A DNA stretch of 64,000 nucleotides from Odobenus rosmarus divergens. Lineage: Eukaryota > Chordata > Mammalia > Carnivora > Odobenidae. Shown in pieces: positions 11,074-24,010 of the stretch. Below the pieces are notes generated by a model, which saw only the letters and a list, made by a program, of their open reading frames with translations, did not search any database and had not been told where the DNA came from. Where the stretch lies: assembly GCF_000321225.1 (NCBI RefSeq), contig NW_004451676.1:33093-97092 (forward strand). Direction: 5' to 3'. The first letter of the stretch is position 1, and each line of letters begins with the position of its first letter. The translations under genes were made by a program, and so were the position numbers.

Positions 11074-11183
11074 GGGGTGCCTGGCAGGCTCAGTTGGTAG
11101 AACATGCGACTCTTGATCTCAGGGTTGTGAATTCAGGTCCCACACTGGGTGTGGAGATTACTTAAAATAAAATCTTAAAAAAG
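11074..11183 (+). repeat. CAN SINE, short type, 13-bp TSD
   Basis: GGGGTGCCTGGCAGGCTCAG head, ACATGCGACTCTTGATCTC, TGGAGATTACTTAAAATAAA tail. It is flanked by TGCTTAGATGCCT at 11061-11073 and 11184-11196. It sits 50 bp from the previous SINE in opposite orientation. It is the short subfamily also seen at 7487. Confidence 0.95.
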
Positions 11184-11429
11184 TGCTTAGATGCCTATCT
11201 TTCTCCAGGCTTGATTATTCAGAGTTCTGAGAATGTCTTAGTGTGTGAGGCTATTGGGAAGTCTCCAAGCAAAGTCACCTAATAAAAACTGGGTCAAGGT
11301 TAGAGTGGCCTCAGAATGAACTCCATAGTGCACTGAAAGGAGCTGCAGCTGGAAATTATCAGTCAATGGTGCTCCTATCAGTGAAAATCTATTTCTTATC
11401 AATAGATAACATTGAAAATATGACTATAT

Positions 11430-12180
11430 CCCTCTCTGGTATATTTTAGTTTCCAACTTTAACCTCAGCAAGATATTTTTAGGCTTTCTATTGTTGTTGT
11501 TATTGTGTCTTCTTTGTGCCTTCCATGAATCTTCAAAAATATTTTAATAATCCATACTTTAGCATATATTAGAGTGCAGATTTCATCATCATTTTAATAT
11601 GCTATAATATTTTTCACTATATATTGTTCTTTCATGTTCATCTGTTTTATTTTTACCATTTCTGGGATAACATTTTTATAAACTTAAATTTATTTTTTAA
11701 GGATAATTTATTGGGGCACCTGTGTGGCTCAGTCAATTGGGCGTCTGCCTTTGGCTTAGGTCGTGATCTCTGGGTCCTGGGATCGAGCCCCACATCGTGC
11801 TCCCTGCTCAGCGGGAGTCTACTTGTCCCTCTCCCTCTGCCCCTCCCCCTGTTCTCTCTCAAATAAATAAAAATCTTTAAAAAAAAAAAAGGAATAATTT
11901 GTTGAGATTATTCTCAAAAATACTACAGGAATGCTGTTTTCTGAATAACTGTATATCCAAAAATGTATTTTACCCTCTTTTGAATGATGTTATAGCTAGG
12001 TAATTCATTTTTAAATTACTCGCTATTTCTTACAATAGTCCAATATTAGTTCACTTATTTTTGTTATTTTCAATATTGCACATTAAAAGACTGATGATTT
12101 TATAATTCTCTTTCCTGAGTATATTATCTAGAAGCTTTGGCTTTAATTTTTATTGATCCTCTAATTCAACTATTTTGCTA
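11430..12180 (-). mobile_element. Possible ancient L1 fragment, split by a SINE
   Basis: The text on either side of the SINE at 11711 (TGTATTTTACCCTCTTTTGAATGATG, TTCCTGAGTATATTATCTAGAAGCTTTGG) resembles the antisense of ancient mammalian L1 5'-region sequence. Divergence is high and the call rests on phrase order only. Confidence 0.35.
11711..11888 (+). repeat. CAN SINE
   Basis: Head TTGGGGCACCTGTGTGGCTC, GGGATCGAGCCCCACATCG B-box region, CTGCTCAGCGGGAGTCTAC middle, AAATAAATAAAAATCTTT tail with a 12-A run. The flanks AAGGATAATTT (11699 on) and AAGGAATAATTT (11889 on) form a near-perfect TSD. Confidence 0.93.
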
Positions 12181-12214
12181 GGGTATCATAATATCTAACA
12201 TACATATTAGTTGG

Positions 12215-12440
12215 TATGCAGTGTTATAAAGGCTTTATATAAAGATCAATTCATTTAATTGTTTAAAATGCTCCATCATCTAGACATAGCAAATTATTTT
12301 TTATAGATAAAAAATTGAGACAGTGATATCTTAAGTAATTTTCCAAAGCTCATAAGTTAGTAAATGGTGGAAAAAGAAAGGTAAATCTGTTATTTATCAG
12401 GCTGTAGAGTCTGTGTTGCTTTACCACAGCAATACTCACT
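12215..12440 (+). repeat. MIR element
   Basis: Shows the MIR core order in sense: TTTTATAGATAAAAAATTGAGACAG, TAAGTAATTTTCCAAAGCTCA, AAGTTAGTAAATGGTGG, then GAGTCTGTGTTGCTTTACCAC. This corresponds to the conserved 'bring to zero, gap in accession, lineage size' block of ancient tRNA-derived SINEs. Strongly diverged, as expected for this family. Confidence 0.7.
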
Positions 12441-12901
12441 CATTGACCTGTGTTTCTTGATCCCCCTTCATAAATGGGTTGTACTCATTTTTTGCCTATT
12501 TAAGTCCAGTGTGGGACCACTCAATCCCCAGGTGAGTCTGCCTGATGAGATCTACAGGTAGCTGTGGATTGGTAAGCAGTAGTAGAAGAGGATGAGTTCC
12601 CTTACTTCTCAAATTTTATAGAATTCAGCTTGGGAAGCTCTGACCTCTGGTTTGAGATTTAGAGGGGACAACATGTCTATATTCAGAAGTAAGAAAGGAG
12701 GAAGACTCGTCAGTACAAACTACACCTACCTCCAATTCTGTAGGCATTAGTAGAAGCAATTAAGTAGGATGATATAAACAATTTAGCAGTGCCAACGCAG
12801 CTCAATTCAAGGGCATAATCAAAGTCATCTAAGTAATTCTCCCAATAGAGGGATTAGTGGTTTACCCACCTGGCTCCATTCAGAATTTTTATCTATATTC
12901 A

Positions 12902-13107
12902 TGGGGCACCTGGGTGGCTCACTGGATTAAGTGTTTGACTCTTGGTTTTGGCTCAGGTCATTTTCTCAGGATCCTGAGATCGAGCCCAGAGATGGCCTCC
13001 ATGCTCAGCATGGAGTCTGCTTGTCCCTCTCCCTCTGCTCTTCCCCCTGCTCTTTCTCTTATTCTTTCTCTCTCTAGAATAAATAAATAAAATCTTTAAA
13101 AAAAATA
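12902..13107 (+). repeat. CAN SINE with 18-bp TSD
   Basis: Head GGGGCACCTGGGTGGCTCAC, middle CATGGAGTCTGCTTGTCCC, long CT tract, AATAAATAAATAAAATC tail. The flanking repeats at 12884-12901 and 13108-13125 match over 18 bp with one mismatch (AATTTTTATCTATATTCA versus ...GTTCA). Confidence 0.95.
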
Positions 13108-13391
13108 ATTTTTATCTATGTTCAATTTTGTTTTCCCCTCTCTGGCCTCTCTACCCTTTATACACACATTTGTACCCCAGACCAACGTTTATCAACTAAA
13201 GAGTCAGCACTGTAGCACTATCATGGGTTGTTGTTTTTTTTCTTTTTTCCAGTTTCCACCACTGGCCTATCATAGTGTATATGCCTCCAGCAGAGTAAGG
13301 GAAGAGGGAGGATTTAGGTATGCATTCTTCCCAGAATCCCCCATCACTCATCAGTTTTGGGTCTAACAGCTTTGAATTCTCTAAATTTGGA

Positions 13392-13428
13392 GGGTATGTG
13401 CTATGGTGAGCGCTGTGAATTGTGTAAG
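13392..13428 (+). mobile_element. Isolated 37-bp L1 3'-region fragment
   Basis: GGGTATGTGCTATGGTGAGC followed by GCTGTGAATTGTGTAAG is the same L1 segment that forms the inverted piece at 383-419. Here it stands alone with no upstream or downstream L1 sequence, no A-tail and no visible TSD. Confidence 0.7.
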
Positions 13429-16400
13429 GAACATTTTATTTTTAAAGTATGCTGGCTATAAAGACTAAGTCCCAAGCATTGTATTATACTTTTAAGAAGT
13501 AATATAGTTTTCCCATTAAAACAAAGTTATTCATTTTGTAAAAATTTATTGAGAATAGTAGCTATATAAATCCAAGGCAACAGAAAAGGTACAATCTCAA
13601 AATATTCTCTAGTTCTAGGTGTATAATATTTCCACTTGATTGGGGAATGTGGTGTTTTTGTTTTGTTTTGTTTTTACTTTCCTGTACTGTTTCTCAGCAG
13701 GCCCTATTCTTCCCTGGGGTAATTTTTAGCATAACAAGAAAAGAAAAATGTCCTTCCTCTCCAAGCCCAAGGCCTGCTGTGCTTGATTATCTATCAGTCC
13801 CAGGAGCTTTAGTTCCTGAACCTCATTGGTGTGAGTCAGGTTTTTAGTAGCTTTCAGGTAATCCTACTATGTGATCCATCCGATATTTAGCAGTATTTTA
13901 AAGAAGAAACTATCCTTCCCTCAAAGAGAGCTACAGGCCTCACTTTTTGTTCCTTATCGAAGGATTTAAAATTTCTTTCTTCTTGCTTTGAATATGTATT
14001 TTGGGTAGCAGGAGTCATTTTAGTATTTGGGTTTAACACAAAGCCCTCAAGAGCCTTGGACAGCAAGTGAACAATGACTGTAATTCTGGCGGTTCTCCAT
14101 ACTGTTTGCCTCAATTCTTGTTCATGTTAAATGTGTTCCAGAACAAACACATGTGTGCAGCACTGGAGACTAATTTTAATACAGAAGATAACAGATAAAT
14201 TAATTTGTTCTCTACATTTAGTACTTCCAATTATATTTTGACCTCAAAGTTTTCATCCGAGCAAGAAAAAAATTCACTCAATTTACTGTTTCCCACTTTG
14301 AAGTTGTTTCTGGTGTTTACTCTCTGGTGTTTACTTACGACTGCATCTAAATATTAGGGAGGCGTTCTATTTGAGTCAACATAGATTTAATGAATGTTTA
14401 CTTGATTCTGGAAAAGCAAAGTAAAAAATGAGTGTTAACCTTGTCGTTGGGGTGGGACTATCATTCAAAAAGGAGAGATAGATTAAACTTGCAAATTATA
14501 TTATTAATTCACACATAAATCTTTATGTATTATAGAATATATGATGTTTTATATGTAAAACATAAAACATACATTTAATACACAACATAATATACAAATA
14601 TTATGATATGATAGTATATGTTGCATTTGTTACATATTTTATATATAAATATAGTAATGCTTGAGATTTGAAATAATATATAGGGCTTTTAAAGAACAGA
14701 TATACAGAGGGTAAGTGCTAGCCAACTATATATGGGAGAGCAGAGTAGCAAAAACAAAATCAGAGTTTTAATAAAATTTTTGAGGATGAATAGAGTTGCA
14801 AACATGGGACAAGAATAAGGAGAACATTCCAAGAGAAGGAACAGTAAACTCAAGTCACTGACATGTGAAACAGCATCACAGTTATAGACTTGTGGTGTGA
14901 CAGGGCTTAAAAGCAGAGTCTAATTAAGTCATCGAACAATCTGATGTTCCTGTTACACATTCCATGCAGGATCCATCCTGTGATTGAACCTGGACAAAAC
15001 TGATGATTACTTAGGTCAGATCATTTCAGCTTACTAGTAGACCAGATATTTTTAAGTGAAAATTTTTATGAAAAAAATTTTTTGATAATGAATAAACTTT
15101 ACTGAATGAAAACTACATTTAATTACTTCAAATTTACCTTAAGTACAAAGATCCATGCATCTGTTTTTAAATACTAAAATTTGGGACTTTTGTTATAAAG
15201 TCTTAATTTCCTCTCATGTAATGACCGGTGAAGTGAGTAAATCACCTAACCCAAGGATAGAATATAGTTTTCTAACACAATAATAGAGACGTCGAGTAAA
15301 AATGGTTAATATGACTTTTGTCTGTTTTATTGCAATTTTCTATTCTAAGACTTTATACTTTCATGTCTCCTTATCAAAGTTCACATTCTTAATTTTTCTC
15401 AGTGAATCTGTTCAAAGTTGAGTTTAAGTTCACTGCACTGTTACATTCTTAAGTAGTAATGCTTATTCTAAAATCTTAAAAATTTTGATTGCCTCTTCTA
15501 TTAGTTACTTTAGGAACTAATTGTCTGTCTTCTTTGTGTGGTAATGTGGTAAGTGGACATCAAAGGATATCTTGGGAATAATCCACCTTGTACTGTGAGC
15601 TACTCCACATAAGTACACAACCTAAGCAAACACCTCTGATTCCAGTGAGTAACCCTGGTTACCTATGGTTTGTTTCTCTGTATAAACATAGGAGCTGCCA
15701 GGTGCTGCAGCTCTATTAACCCATATGAACTCTGTTTATATGGGCTTAACTGTCCATCTATTTTATTAGAGAACCATGTGTTTTATCCACTGGCATAGTA
15801 ATATTCTGCTTTTGTTTGGGGAAAAAACTACTTTTCTATTAGAATCCAAGTTGAAAGGATTCATTGGGCAGAAACATAGAGAAGCCTTGATACTTCTACA
15901 CAGAAGTACTTTTAAATAACCAATTTGTCAACAGAAACTCAGGCAATTTTCTTACTTATTCATTTCAGTTATATTATTGTTTCTTCAGCATTAGCACTGT
16001 CTTGGAAATATGTATTTGTTTAAATGGAGTTAATATTGTGTCTCCTGCTCACTGAATGGGCAAATTGTTCAGTAGTTGCCAATACTGATGTATTATAGTG
16101 TAATATTAATATTCAAATTGCAAGGTGACTACAGTAATTAGGCCAAATTACTAACTTTTGATTTAAAAAAAATAATATAGGTCTCTTTAAATGCAATACA
16201 GTTACTAATGTTAATGCTGTAGTAGTTTAAAAAATAGCTTTGCTGTTGACCCCTCAGAAAAAAAGGAATGCGTAAATCAACTTGGGATACCTTAAAACAG
16301 AGAAGGGTAACTACTTTCAGGAGCATCGTGACATAGGGAAGGAACAAATATAGGCAAAAAGACAGTTTATAAGCTCCAAGTAAGAGGCATCATTTATCCT

Positions 16401-19027
16401 ATAGTAAAATAACCATGCTCATACTTAGGCATTTATCAAATAGTTTATTATATGCTGTATGTTCTTTAAAATAGAATGTGAGATTCTGGGCTGTGTAGAA
16501 GCAGGTGAATGTCCCTGCCACCAAATTTTTTTATTACAAGATTGAGAAAGAAACAGGCAGTTAAGATGCTCTGACTGATGGTGTCTCACATGATAGCTTT
16601 GTTTGAGGGTCATTTTTTACTGAATTTTCGACTTTTGTGTTTTGAATATTTGTTTCCTTATCTCATTATCATTTTGTTCTTTATAATGAAATTTGTAAAT
16701 TTATCTAAATGCCTGTGCTCTGTAAATACCTATCCTGTTATTTTTCTCTACAACTGCTTGTATGTCAAGGGTTCCCAGAAAATGTTATTGTTGCACAGTA
16801 AAGTCTTATATTTTAGAATTATACCTTCAATTCAGAGTTAGAGAGCTTTTTTCCCTGTTCTGGCAGGGTAGCCGATTCAGGATGTCCAATAGAAAATTAT
16901 AGCCATTCATCAGTGAAGGCGAGGGAGTCATCTTTTATTGTAAAACCTTAGGCTTCTGGATGACTGTAAACTATCATAGACAGAATTACTCCCATTGTAC
17001 TCCTTGGGGGCTTCTTGCTTCTCAGAAAAGAAAAACAGAGACCGTAAAGTTTGTTTGTTTCTTAACCACTGTCTACCTGAAGACTCCAAATATGCCCTTG
17101 CTTCAGACTTCTAGATTTTAGGCCCTTCTCTCACAGAAAGTATTAAATTGTGGGATTCAAACTGGTCTGACTTAGAAAGTGATCTAGTCTACTGTTGAAA
17201 CTACTGTGTCGTATAGGCCCAGGGAAGGTATTAGTTTATGGATGGATGTGATGATTTTTTACTGGGAGACTAAACAGGCAAGACAGAGGGGTTTCTTTTT
17301 GCTTTTGTTCTTATTATTGTTATTTTTTCTTTTCTCAGGAGGTGAGCTTATATCAAAGGGCAACTTAGCTCATTAGCAACCAGAAAACCAAAATGAACCA
17401 CAGTTTCCTTCACTTGCAACACAGGAGATACTCCCCATTTTCTATGAGAGCTCTGGTATGACAATCCAACCCTTTTATTCCGTTAATTGAGCTGGTAAAA
17501 TAACAGGAAAAGTTAATGGCTTTGCTAAGAATGATTGACACATTGTTGCCTAGTATTCCACCTTTCTCATCATATTTCTCTTCCTCACCACAACTATTTT
17601 TATTTCCAAATTTTTGCAGGTCTAGATTTTTAGGACCTATAGGAACAAATACATTGTGCCATCATGAACTGAAGAGAAAGATCATTTATCAATCAATAAA
17701 TAAGTAAACGGTAACTCATAATGAATTTAAAATTCTATGCCTAAAAAAGGGTATGTCCTCTTTTAAAGCAATTTTAAAAAATTTTGTGTAAAAACTAATT
17801 TTATTTCAGGTTAGATAATTCCTAAAATGAAAGGTTCACTAATTTTATTATTAAACTAAAGGAATATAAATGTTACTGCTAATAACAATATTACCATACG
17901 TCATAAATGATACCTTAAATTTAATAGTCAAGTTTTTCCACTCCTGCACTCTAGAGCCACCAGGGAATAAAACAGTAAAACCAGGATGGGAGGGAAGGAC
18001 AGTAAAGGGTAACAGCCTTATATGTATCTGACCAAGAAAACAAAACTTAAGCTAATTGCAACACAAGATTACTCAGAAGTTCAATTAAGATAAATAGCAT
18101 TCATGGATGTTATTTATCAAGAGATGACAGTTAACACACTTTTTCAGGTATTAGAAAACTTTCCACTGTGTATTTGGCCTGAGCCACACATATCAATTCA
18201 AGATGTGTTCTTCCCTATAGGTATTTTTCCTGTAAGAAAAACCTTTTTAAACACTTATTCAACAAATGTATATTATGTCTGAAGTATAGGACTCTTAACT
18301 AAGAGCAAAACAGACAACCATCCCCACCTTTAGAGAGTTACATTCTAGAATATGTAATAGTTATATTTTTTCATGTATATGGACAATTGTATAAGATAAT
18401 GGATTTATTGTTTCATTTTGACTATGGAAAACAGATTATTATACATAAGGTAAACTTTTTCCTAGTTCAAATATTTTTCATTCCTATTTCTCTTTATTAT
18501 TTATCACCATTTTAAGTAATATTATCTTAAAAAGCTTCTTATATTCTTGTGGACTGTTTAAATTCTTTATGAAACAAGGTGAACGAAAATATACAAAAAT
18601 CAGTGTGAGCAATATTCATGCCCCCAATTTGAGAATAAAACTAAATGAAACCTACTGAAAATTTAGACTTCTCATAATCTTAGGCATTAGCATTTTGAAA
18701 CTACACAAATATATATTTAAATCAAAGAGGCAGGATGATAAAGCTCTATCACCAAAGAAGTTAAGAGAACTGGGATTACTTATTTCTCTTTTACTGGTTT
18801 TATATATAATAATTTAAAGAGCATGCCCTGTCTAGATCACAAATTATAAAAACCTACTTTATCAAATGGAATGTATACTTATTTTTTTGGAATGTATACA
18901 TTTTATATAACTTTTTAGTTTATTGCTCATATATGCTAATCAATTAACAATTATTTTGCTCTCATTAGGTATCAGGATTTTCCCCAAGTTTCTTCCAAAC
19001 CTTGTTAACTTAATTGTCTATTACATT
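13429..19027. other. Long repeat-poor interval without recognised genes
   Basis: About 5.6 kb of AT-rich DNA. Small items seen: a 13-bp tandem 'TCTGGTGTTTACT' at about 14309-14336; a TA-rich patch at 14520-14680; and a weak L2-like antisense passage at 18248-18355 (CAACAAATGTATATTATGTC...GAGAGTTACATTCTAG). Open frames up to 87 codons occur by chance and have no family resemblance. Exons of a host gene cannot be excluded by eye, but no splice-bounded coding block was evident. Confidence 0.45.
18248..18355 (-). repeat. Possible L2-type 3' fragment
   Basis: The plus strand reads CACTTATTCAACAAATGTATATTATGTCTGAAGTA followed by AGCAAAACAGACAACCATCC and TTACATTCTAGAATA, an order that matches the complement of L2 3' sequence ('tracked size, stock taken' block). 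Highly diverged. Confidence 0.4.
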
Positions 19028-19045
19028 TAATTTTATTAATTATTA

Positions 19046-19230
19046 TTACTCTTTCGAGAGAGAGAGAGAGTGGAGGGAGGGGCAGAGGGAGAGGTAGAGA
19101 GGGAGAATCTTAAACAGGCTCTACACCTAGCACAGAGCCTGATACGGGGTTTTATCTCATGACCTGAGATCATGACCTGAGCTGAAATCAAGAGTCAGAT
19201 GCTTAACTGACTGAGCCACCCAGGTGCCCC
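19046..19230 (-). repeat. CAN SINE with perfect 18-bp TSD
   Basis: Minus strand head GGGGCACCTGGGTGGCTCAG, CTTAACTGACTGAGCC complement, CT tract, short tail. Flanks TAATTTTATTAATTATTA at 19028-19045 and 19231-19248 are identical over 18 bp. It inserted at the edge of, or into, a MIR that resumes at 19249. Confidence 0.96.
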
Positions 19231-19248
19231 TAATTTTATTAATTATTA

Positions 19249-19415
19249 ACCAAAAGTAACCCTGTATGATAAATAGTATTATTACCCTCATAGGATAGAT
19301 GAAGGAACTGGGGACAAGGGAAACTAAGTCACTTGAGCAAGTTATCACAGTCAGTAAGTGATGGCCCTTAGATTTGAACACAAACATCACAGCTGAAAGA
19401 CTTAATCACCACACA
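19249..19415 (+). repeat. MIR element next to SINE
   Basis: Sense MIR order: ACCCTCATAGGATAGATGAAGGAACTGGG, AACTAAGTCACTTGAGCAAGT, ATCACAGTCAGTAAGTGATGG, ATTTGAACACAAACATCACAG. The 5' part is probably displaced by the SINE insertion at 19046. Confidence 0.65.
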
Positions 19416-19650
19416 GCTACAATATTCATTCTGCATGGAATGTGAAAAAAAATATGTGTTATTATATTTGTATGGAGATAAAAGTAAAAAAAAATGTGAA
19501 ATGCAATAAGTGACAAATGGACATTAAAAAGTTTAGTCCAAGTGAAATTTAGAGCAAGAAGAAAACATCTTTTCAAGGGGCTTCAAGGAGTTGGGGTACA
19601 GAATGAGTCTTCTCAGAAAGTTGAGCCATTAGTAAGGAAGTAATATTGTA

Positions 19651-19691
19651 CAATCACAGATTTTAGAACTGGAAGATCTTTGAAAGACTAC
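19651..19691 (+). repeat. MIR-like 5' fragment cut by an LTR
   Basis: AATCACAGATTTTAGAACTGGAAGATCTTTGAAAGA resembles the opening of a MIR-family element ('AGAGCTGGAAGGGACCTTAG' type). It is cut off where the LTR at 19692 begins. Confidence 0.4.
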
Positions 19692-20268
19692 TTGTGGCCC
19701 TCCAAAGCTGCCCATACCCTTATTCCTGGAACCTGTGACTATATTATATTACTTGGCAAAAGGGACTCTGTAGATGTGGTTAAGCATTTGGATCTTGAGA
19801 TAGGGATATATCCTGCATTGTCCAAGTGTGTCCAATCTAATCTCATGAGCCCTTAAAATGAGAAAAACTTACACATATAGAGTCAGAGAGATGTGATAAA
19901 ACAAGAAACAGTAGAGATGCAAAGCTTGAGATGAATTTGGACAGTCTTTGCTAGATTTGAAGGTGGTGGAAGGAGGGTACAACCTAAGGAATTTGGTGGA
20001 GAATAGAGAATGGCACTTAACTGACAGCCCACAAGGAAACAGGGACTTCAGGCTATAACAGCAAGGAACTGAATTCTGTCAATCATCTGAATGGACAAAG
20101 AAACAGATCTTCCCCTAGACCTTCCAGAAAGGAATGCAGACAGCCAACACATTTGCTTTGACCCATGTCTGACTTCTGACCTGCACAATTATAAAACAAT
20201 AACTTTGCATCATTTTAAGCTCCTGCATTGGTGGTGATTTATTATGGCAGTGATAGAAAACCAATACA
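19692..20268 (+). mobile_element. Solo LTR, MaLR/ERV-L type
   Basis: Starts TGTGGCCCTCCAAAGCTGCC and ends ...GATAGAAAACCAATACAC, with internal landmarks CTGGAACCTGTGACTATATT, GGCAAAAGGGACTCTGTAGATG, GATCTTGAGATAGGG, GACTTCTGACCTGCACAATTATAAAACAATAA (polyadenylation region) and TTTTAAGCTCCTGCATTGG. This is the layout of a mammalian MaLR-type solo LTR. Subfamily was not assigned, and no clear 5-bp TSD is visible. It carries a retroviral promoter and polyadenylation region but no coding sequence. Confidence 0.7.
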
Positions 20269-20539
20269 CCATCTGAAGAAAATCCCTTTACGTAGGCAAA
20301 TTATGTGTCCCTTCTATATGTAAGGAATTAGTGAGATTTTTACATGTAACATAGCTGGAAAATGGCAGTTACATTTGAAAAATTCCAGAATGACAAGTAT
20401 TCATCATGGTTTTCAAGATCCTTTGGAAAAGAGATTCCAAATCTGTATCACTAATACATTCTGGAAAATAAAATTCTTATTAGAAAAGCTTGTCTCAGTA
20501 AGAAGGTTTTCAATTTTGTATAAGTGAATTTTTCATAAA

Positions 20540-20640
20540 ATTATAGAATGTTTGAGCTGGAGGCAAATTTGAAGATAATCGTAATCAGCTCTGTAATTTT
20601 ACATGAGGATGCTGAGGTATGGGAATTGTACATGTAAACT
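20540..20640 (+). repeat. MIR-like fragment
   Basis: ATAGAATGTTTGAGCTGGAGG followed by TTTTACATGAGGATGCTGAGGTATGGG follows the MIR-family order. Short and diverged. Confidence 0.5.
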
Positions 20641-22481
20641 TTAGTTTTCCAATTTGAGGAAAGATTTTGGGAATAAGTTTTCACACTCAAAAACCTACTT
20701 TTCCTTGTTGTCCATATTTGTTTATGTTCTATCATCAGGTCATACAGAGAACTACAACACCAGCCCCATAAGTGATTTCTCAGCCCATGAATCTATAGCC
20801 TGTTTAAAGAATCAAGTACTAAAGGAAAGTGTGAACCTGAATTCCACCAGTGAAGGCTATTGTAAAGATTTATTACGAACATGATTCATTATATCATCAC
20901 TAAGATGGAAACAACAACGTGTATTACAAGGGCTACATGACCTGCACCATATTTTAGAAACCTTAAACCCAAATTGTGACAGGTATGTATAAAGAGAATT
21001 GATTTAAGCTTCCTTAAAAATGCAAATGCATTCATAACTTTAAGTCTGCACATATATTCCACCACTGACTTGGACTTCTAAACAGTTTCAATATTCATTC
21101 AAACTTTTATTAATGGAATTTCCATACTTATATAAGGGGTACAGTTTTGTTGTTGGATACATAAATGCATCCTCAGAAAAGTTACATATATGGAAGAAGA
21201 GCTTAGTAAAGCATCTCTGACATATAATAAAATCTTTATAGAAAAACAATGGAAAGATATGGTAATCAACATGCTTTTTTTGTCTTAGTTTTCCTCCTAT
21301 CACTGATAACAAATCCAAAACGTATTCTTTCCTCCAGCTTATACATGGAATGAGTACTTGGGAAAGTTAGGGCTTGGCATTCTAATTCCAGGTTTCTTGA
21401 AACTCATCATTATTCCCATTAATGAAGGTAGGTATTTGACATAAAGCCAGATTGGAATCCAGTGGTAAATCACTTCCACACTCATAACTGCAATCCTTTT
21501 TGAGAGAATTGGGTCAAGAAAAGTTCTTAATGATAATTTAAGTCAAAGTCATGATAAGTATGCCTCCTATTTGAGGCAGTATTTCTCTTTGAATAGAAGA
21601 CATGTATTTTTATTTTAAAATAATCATGGTGATTTATAGATGTGAATTATCTCTGCAACAGAATTAGATAGTGACTTTATAGTGACACTTGATGTTTCTT
21701 AAATTTTCTAAAGTAGGCCATAAATCAGATAATCTCATAGAAATTTTTAGTCCTCAGAACCACAATCTTATAAAAAATTTACCATAGAACTTGTTTATTC
21801 CTCTACTACTATTTATTTGTATAGCCAACTAATTGTCAAAATGTTCTGAGAGAGAGAGAGATAGGAAGGGAGAGAGAACAGTTTCTTCCAAAAGACTTAG
21901 ATCTATCATCTTTGTGATTGGTAAATGAATTCAAAAGGCAATTTGCAGCTTGAGAAATTTTGATGTTGATGGTGATTGTGGTGCCGTTTAATGATGATGA
22001 CAATGATTATGACAGCAGTAACAGCAGATATTATTCATGAAATGCCTGTGTTGGGCCAGGCTTTCCCACACTTTGTCTCATGTAATAGAAAATTCAGCAA
22101 TGGGAAAATATGGTATAAAGGAATTATATTGATTATGGAGATAAAACAAAGAAAATACCTAAATCTCATTTAAAAAGTGAGATAACACAAATGCTAAAAA
22201 ATAATCCCTGAAGGAAAATATATTAATATAAAACTACATTAGTTTTGTTTCTAAAACAACATCATTGGTGAAGAGGAAAGGAAAAAGTAAAATCATGTTA
22301 AATATTTTATCTAAAATGGAAGGTATCAGGAGTAATGCATTTTTTACAGTAGTTTGGGAAATCATGGTTATAAAATTTCAGATTTTAATAATAGGAACAC
22401 ATGCATAATTTTCAAGGTATTACAAAAGAGACAAATCAGAGGAGGATGAAAAAAAGCAAAGAAGCACTAAAAGTAGATAAG
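20641..22481. other. No recognised gene
   Basis: AT-rich. Contains a short (GA)n run at 21848-21880 and a cluster of GATGATGACAATGATTATGA-like text at 21990-22012. Open frames are at most 76 codons without recognisable domains. Confidence 0.4.
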
Positions 22482-22676
22482 ATCAAGGTGCCTGGGTGAC
22501 ACAGTCTGTTAAGGAATGACTGTTGGTTTCGGCTGCGGTCCTGATCTTAGGGTTGTGAGATCGAGCTCCATGCTGGGCTCCACGAAGAGCATGGACTCTG
22601 CTTAAGACCCTCTCTGCCACTCTGCCCCTCTCCCCGTGCTCTCTCTCTCTCTCCAAAATAAGCAAAAAAAAAAAAA
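22482..22676 (+). repeat. CAN SINE, 5' part of a split copy
   Basis: Head AAGGTGCCTGGGTGACACAG, GGGTTGTGAGATCGAGCTCC, CTGGGCTCCACGAAGAGCATG middle, CTCTCTCTCTCTCTCC tract, then AAAATAAGC and a 16-A run. The usual ATAAAATCTTAAAA tail is missing here, but a matching piece (CTAAATAATCAAATCTTAAAA) occurs at 23973-24001 beyond the PSMD4 copy. AAAAGTAGATAAG (22469-22481) and AAAAGTAGAAAG (23999-24010) look like its TSD. Confidence 0.8.
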
Positions 22677-22681
22677 AAATT

Positions 22682-23972
<1,291 letters not shown>

Positions 23973-24001
23973 CTAAATAATCAAATCTTAAAAAAAAAAA
24001 A
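23973..24001 (+). repeat. Displaced CAN SINE tail
   Basis: CTAAATAATCAAATCTTA followed by a 13-A run has the form of a CAN SINE tail without a body. It fits as the missing end of the SINE at 22482, cut off by the PSMD4 insertion, and is followed by that SINE's apparent right-hand TSD. Confidence 0.6.
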
Positions 24002-24010
24002 AGTAGAAAG

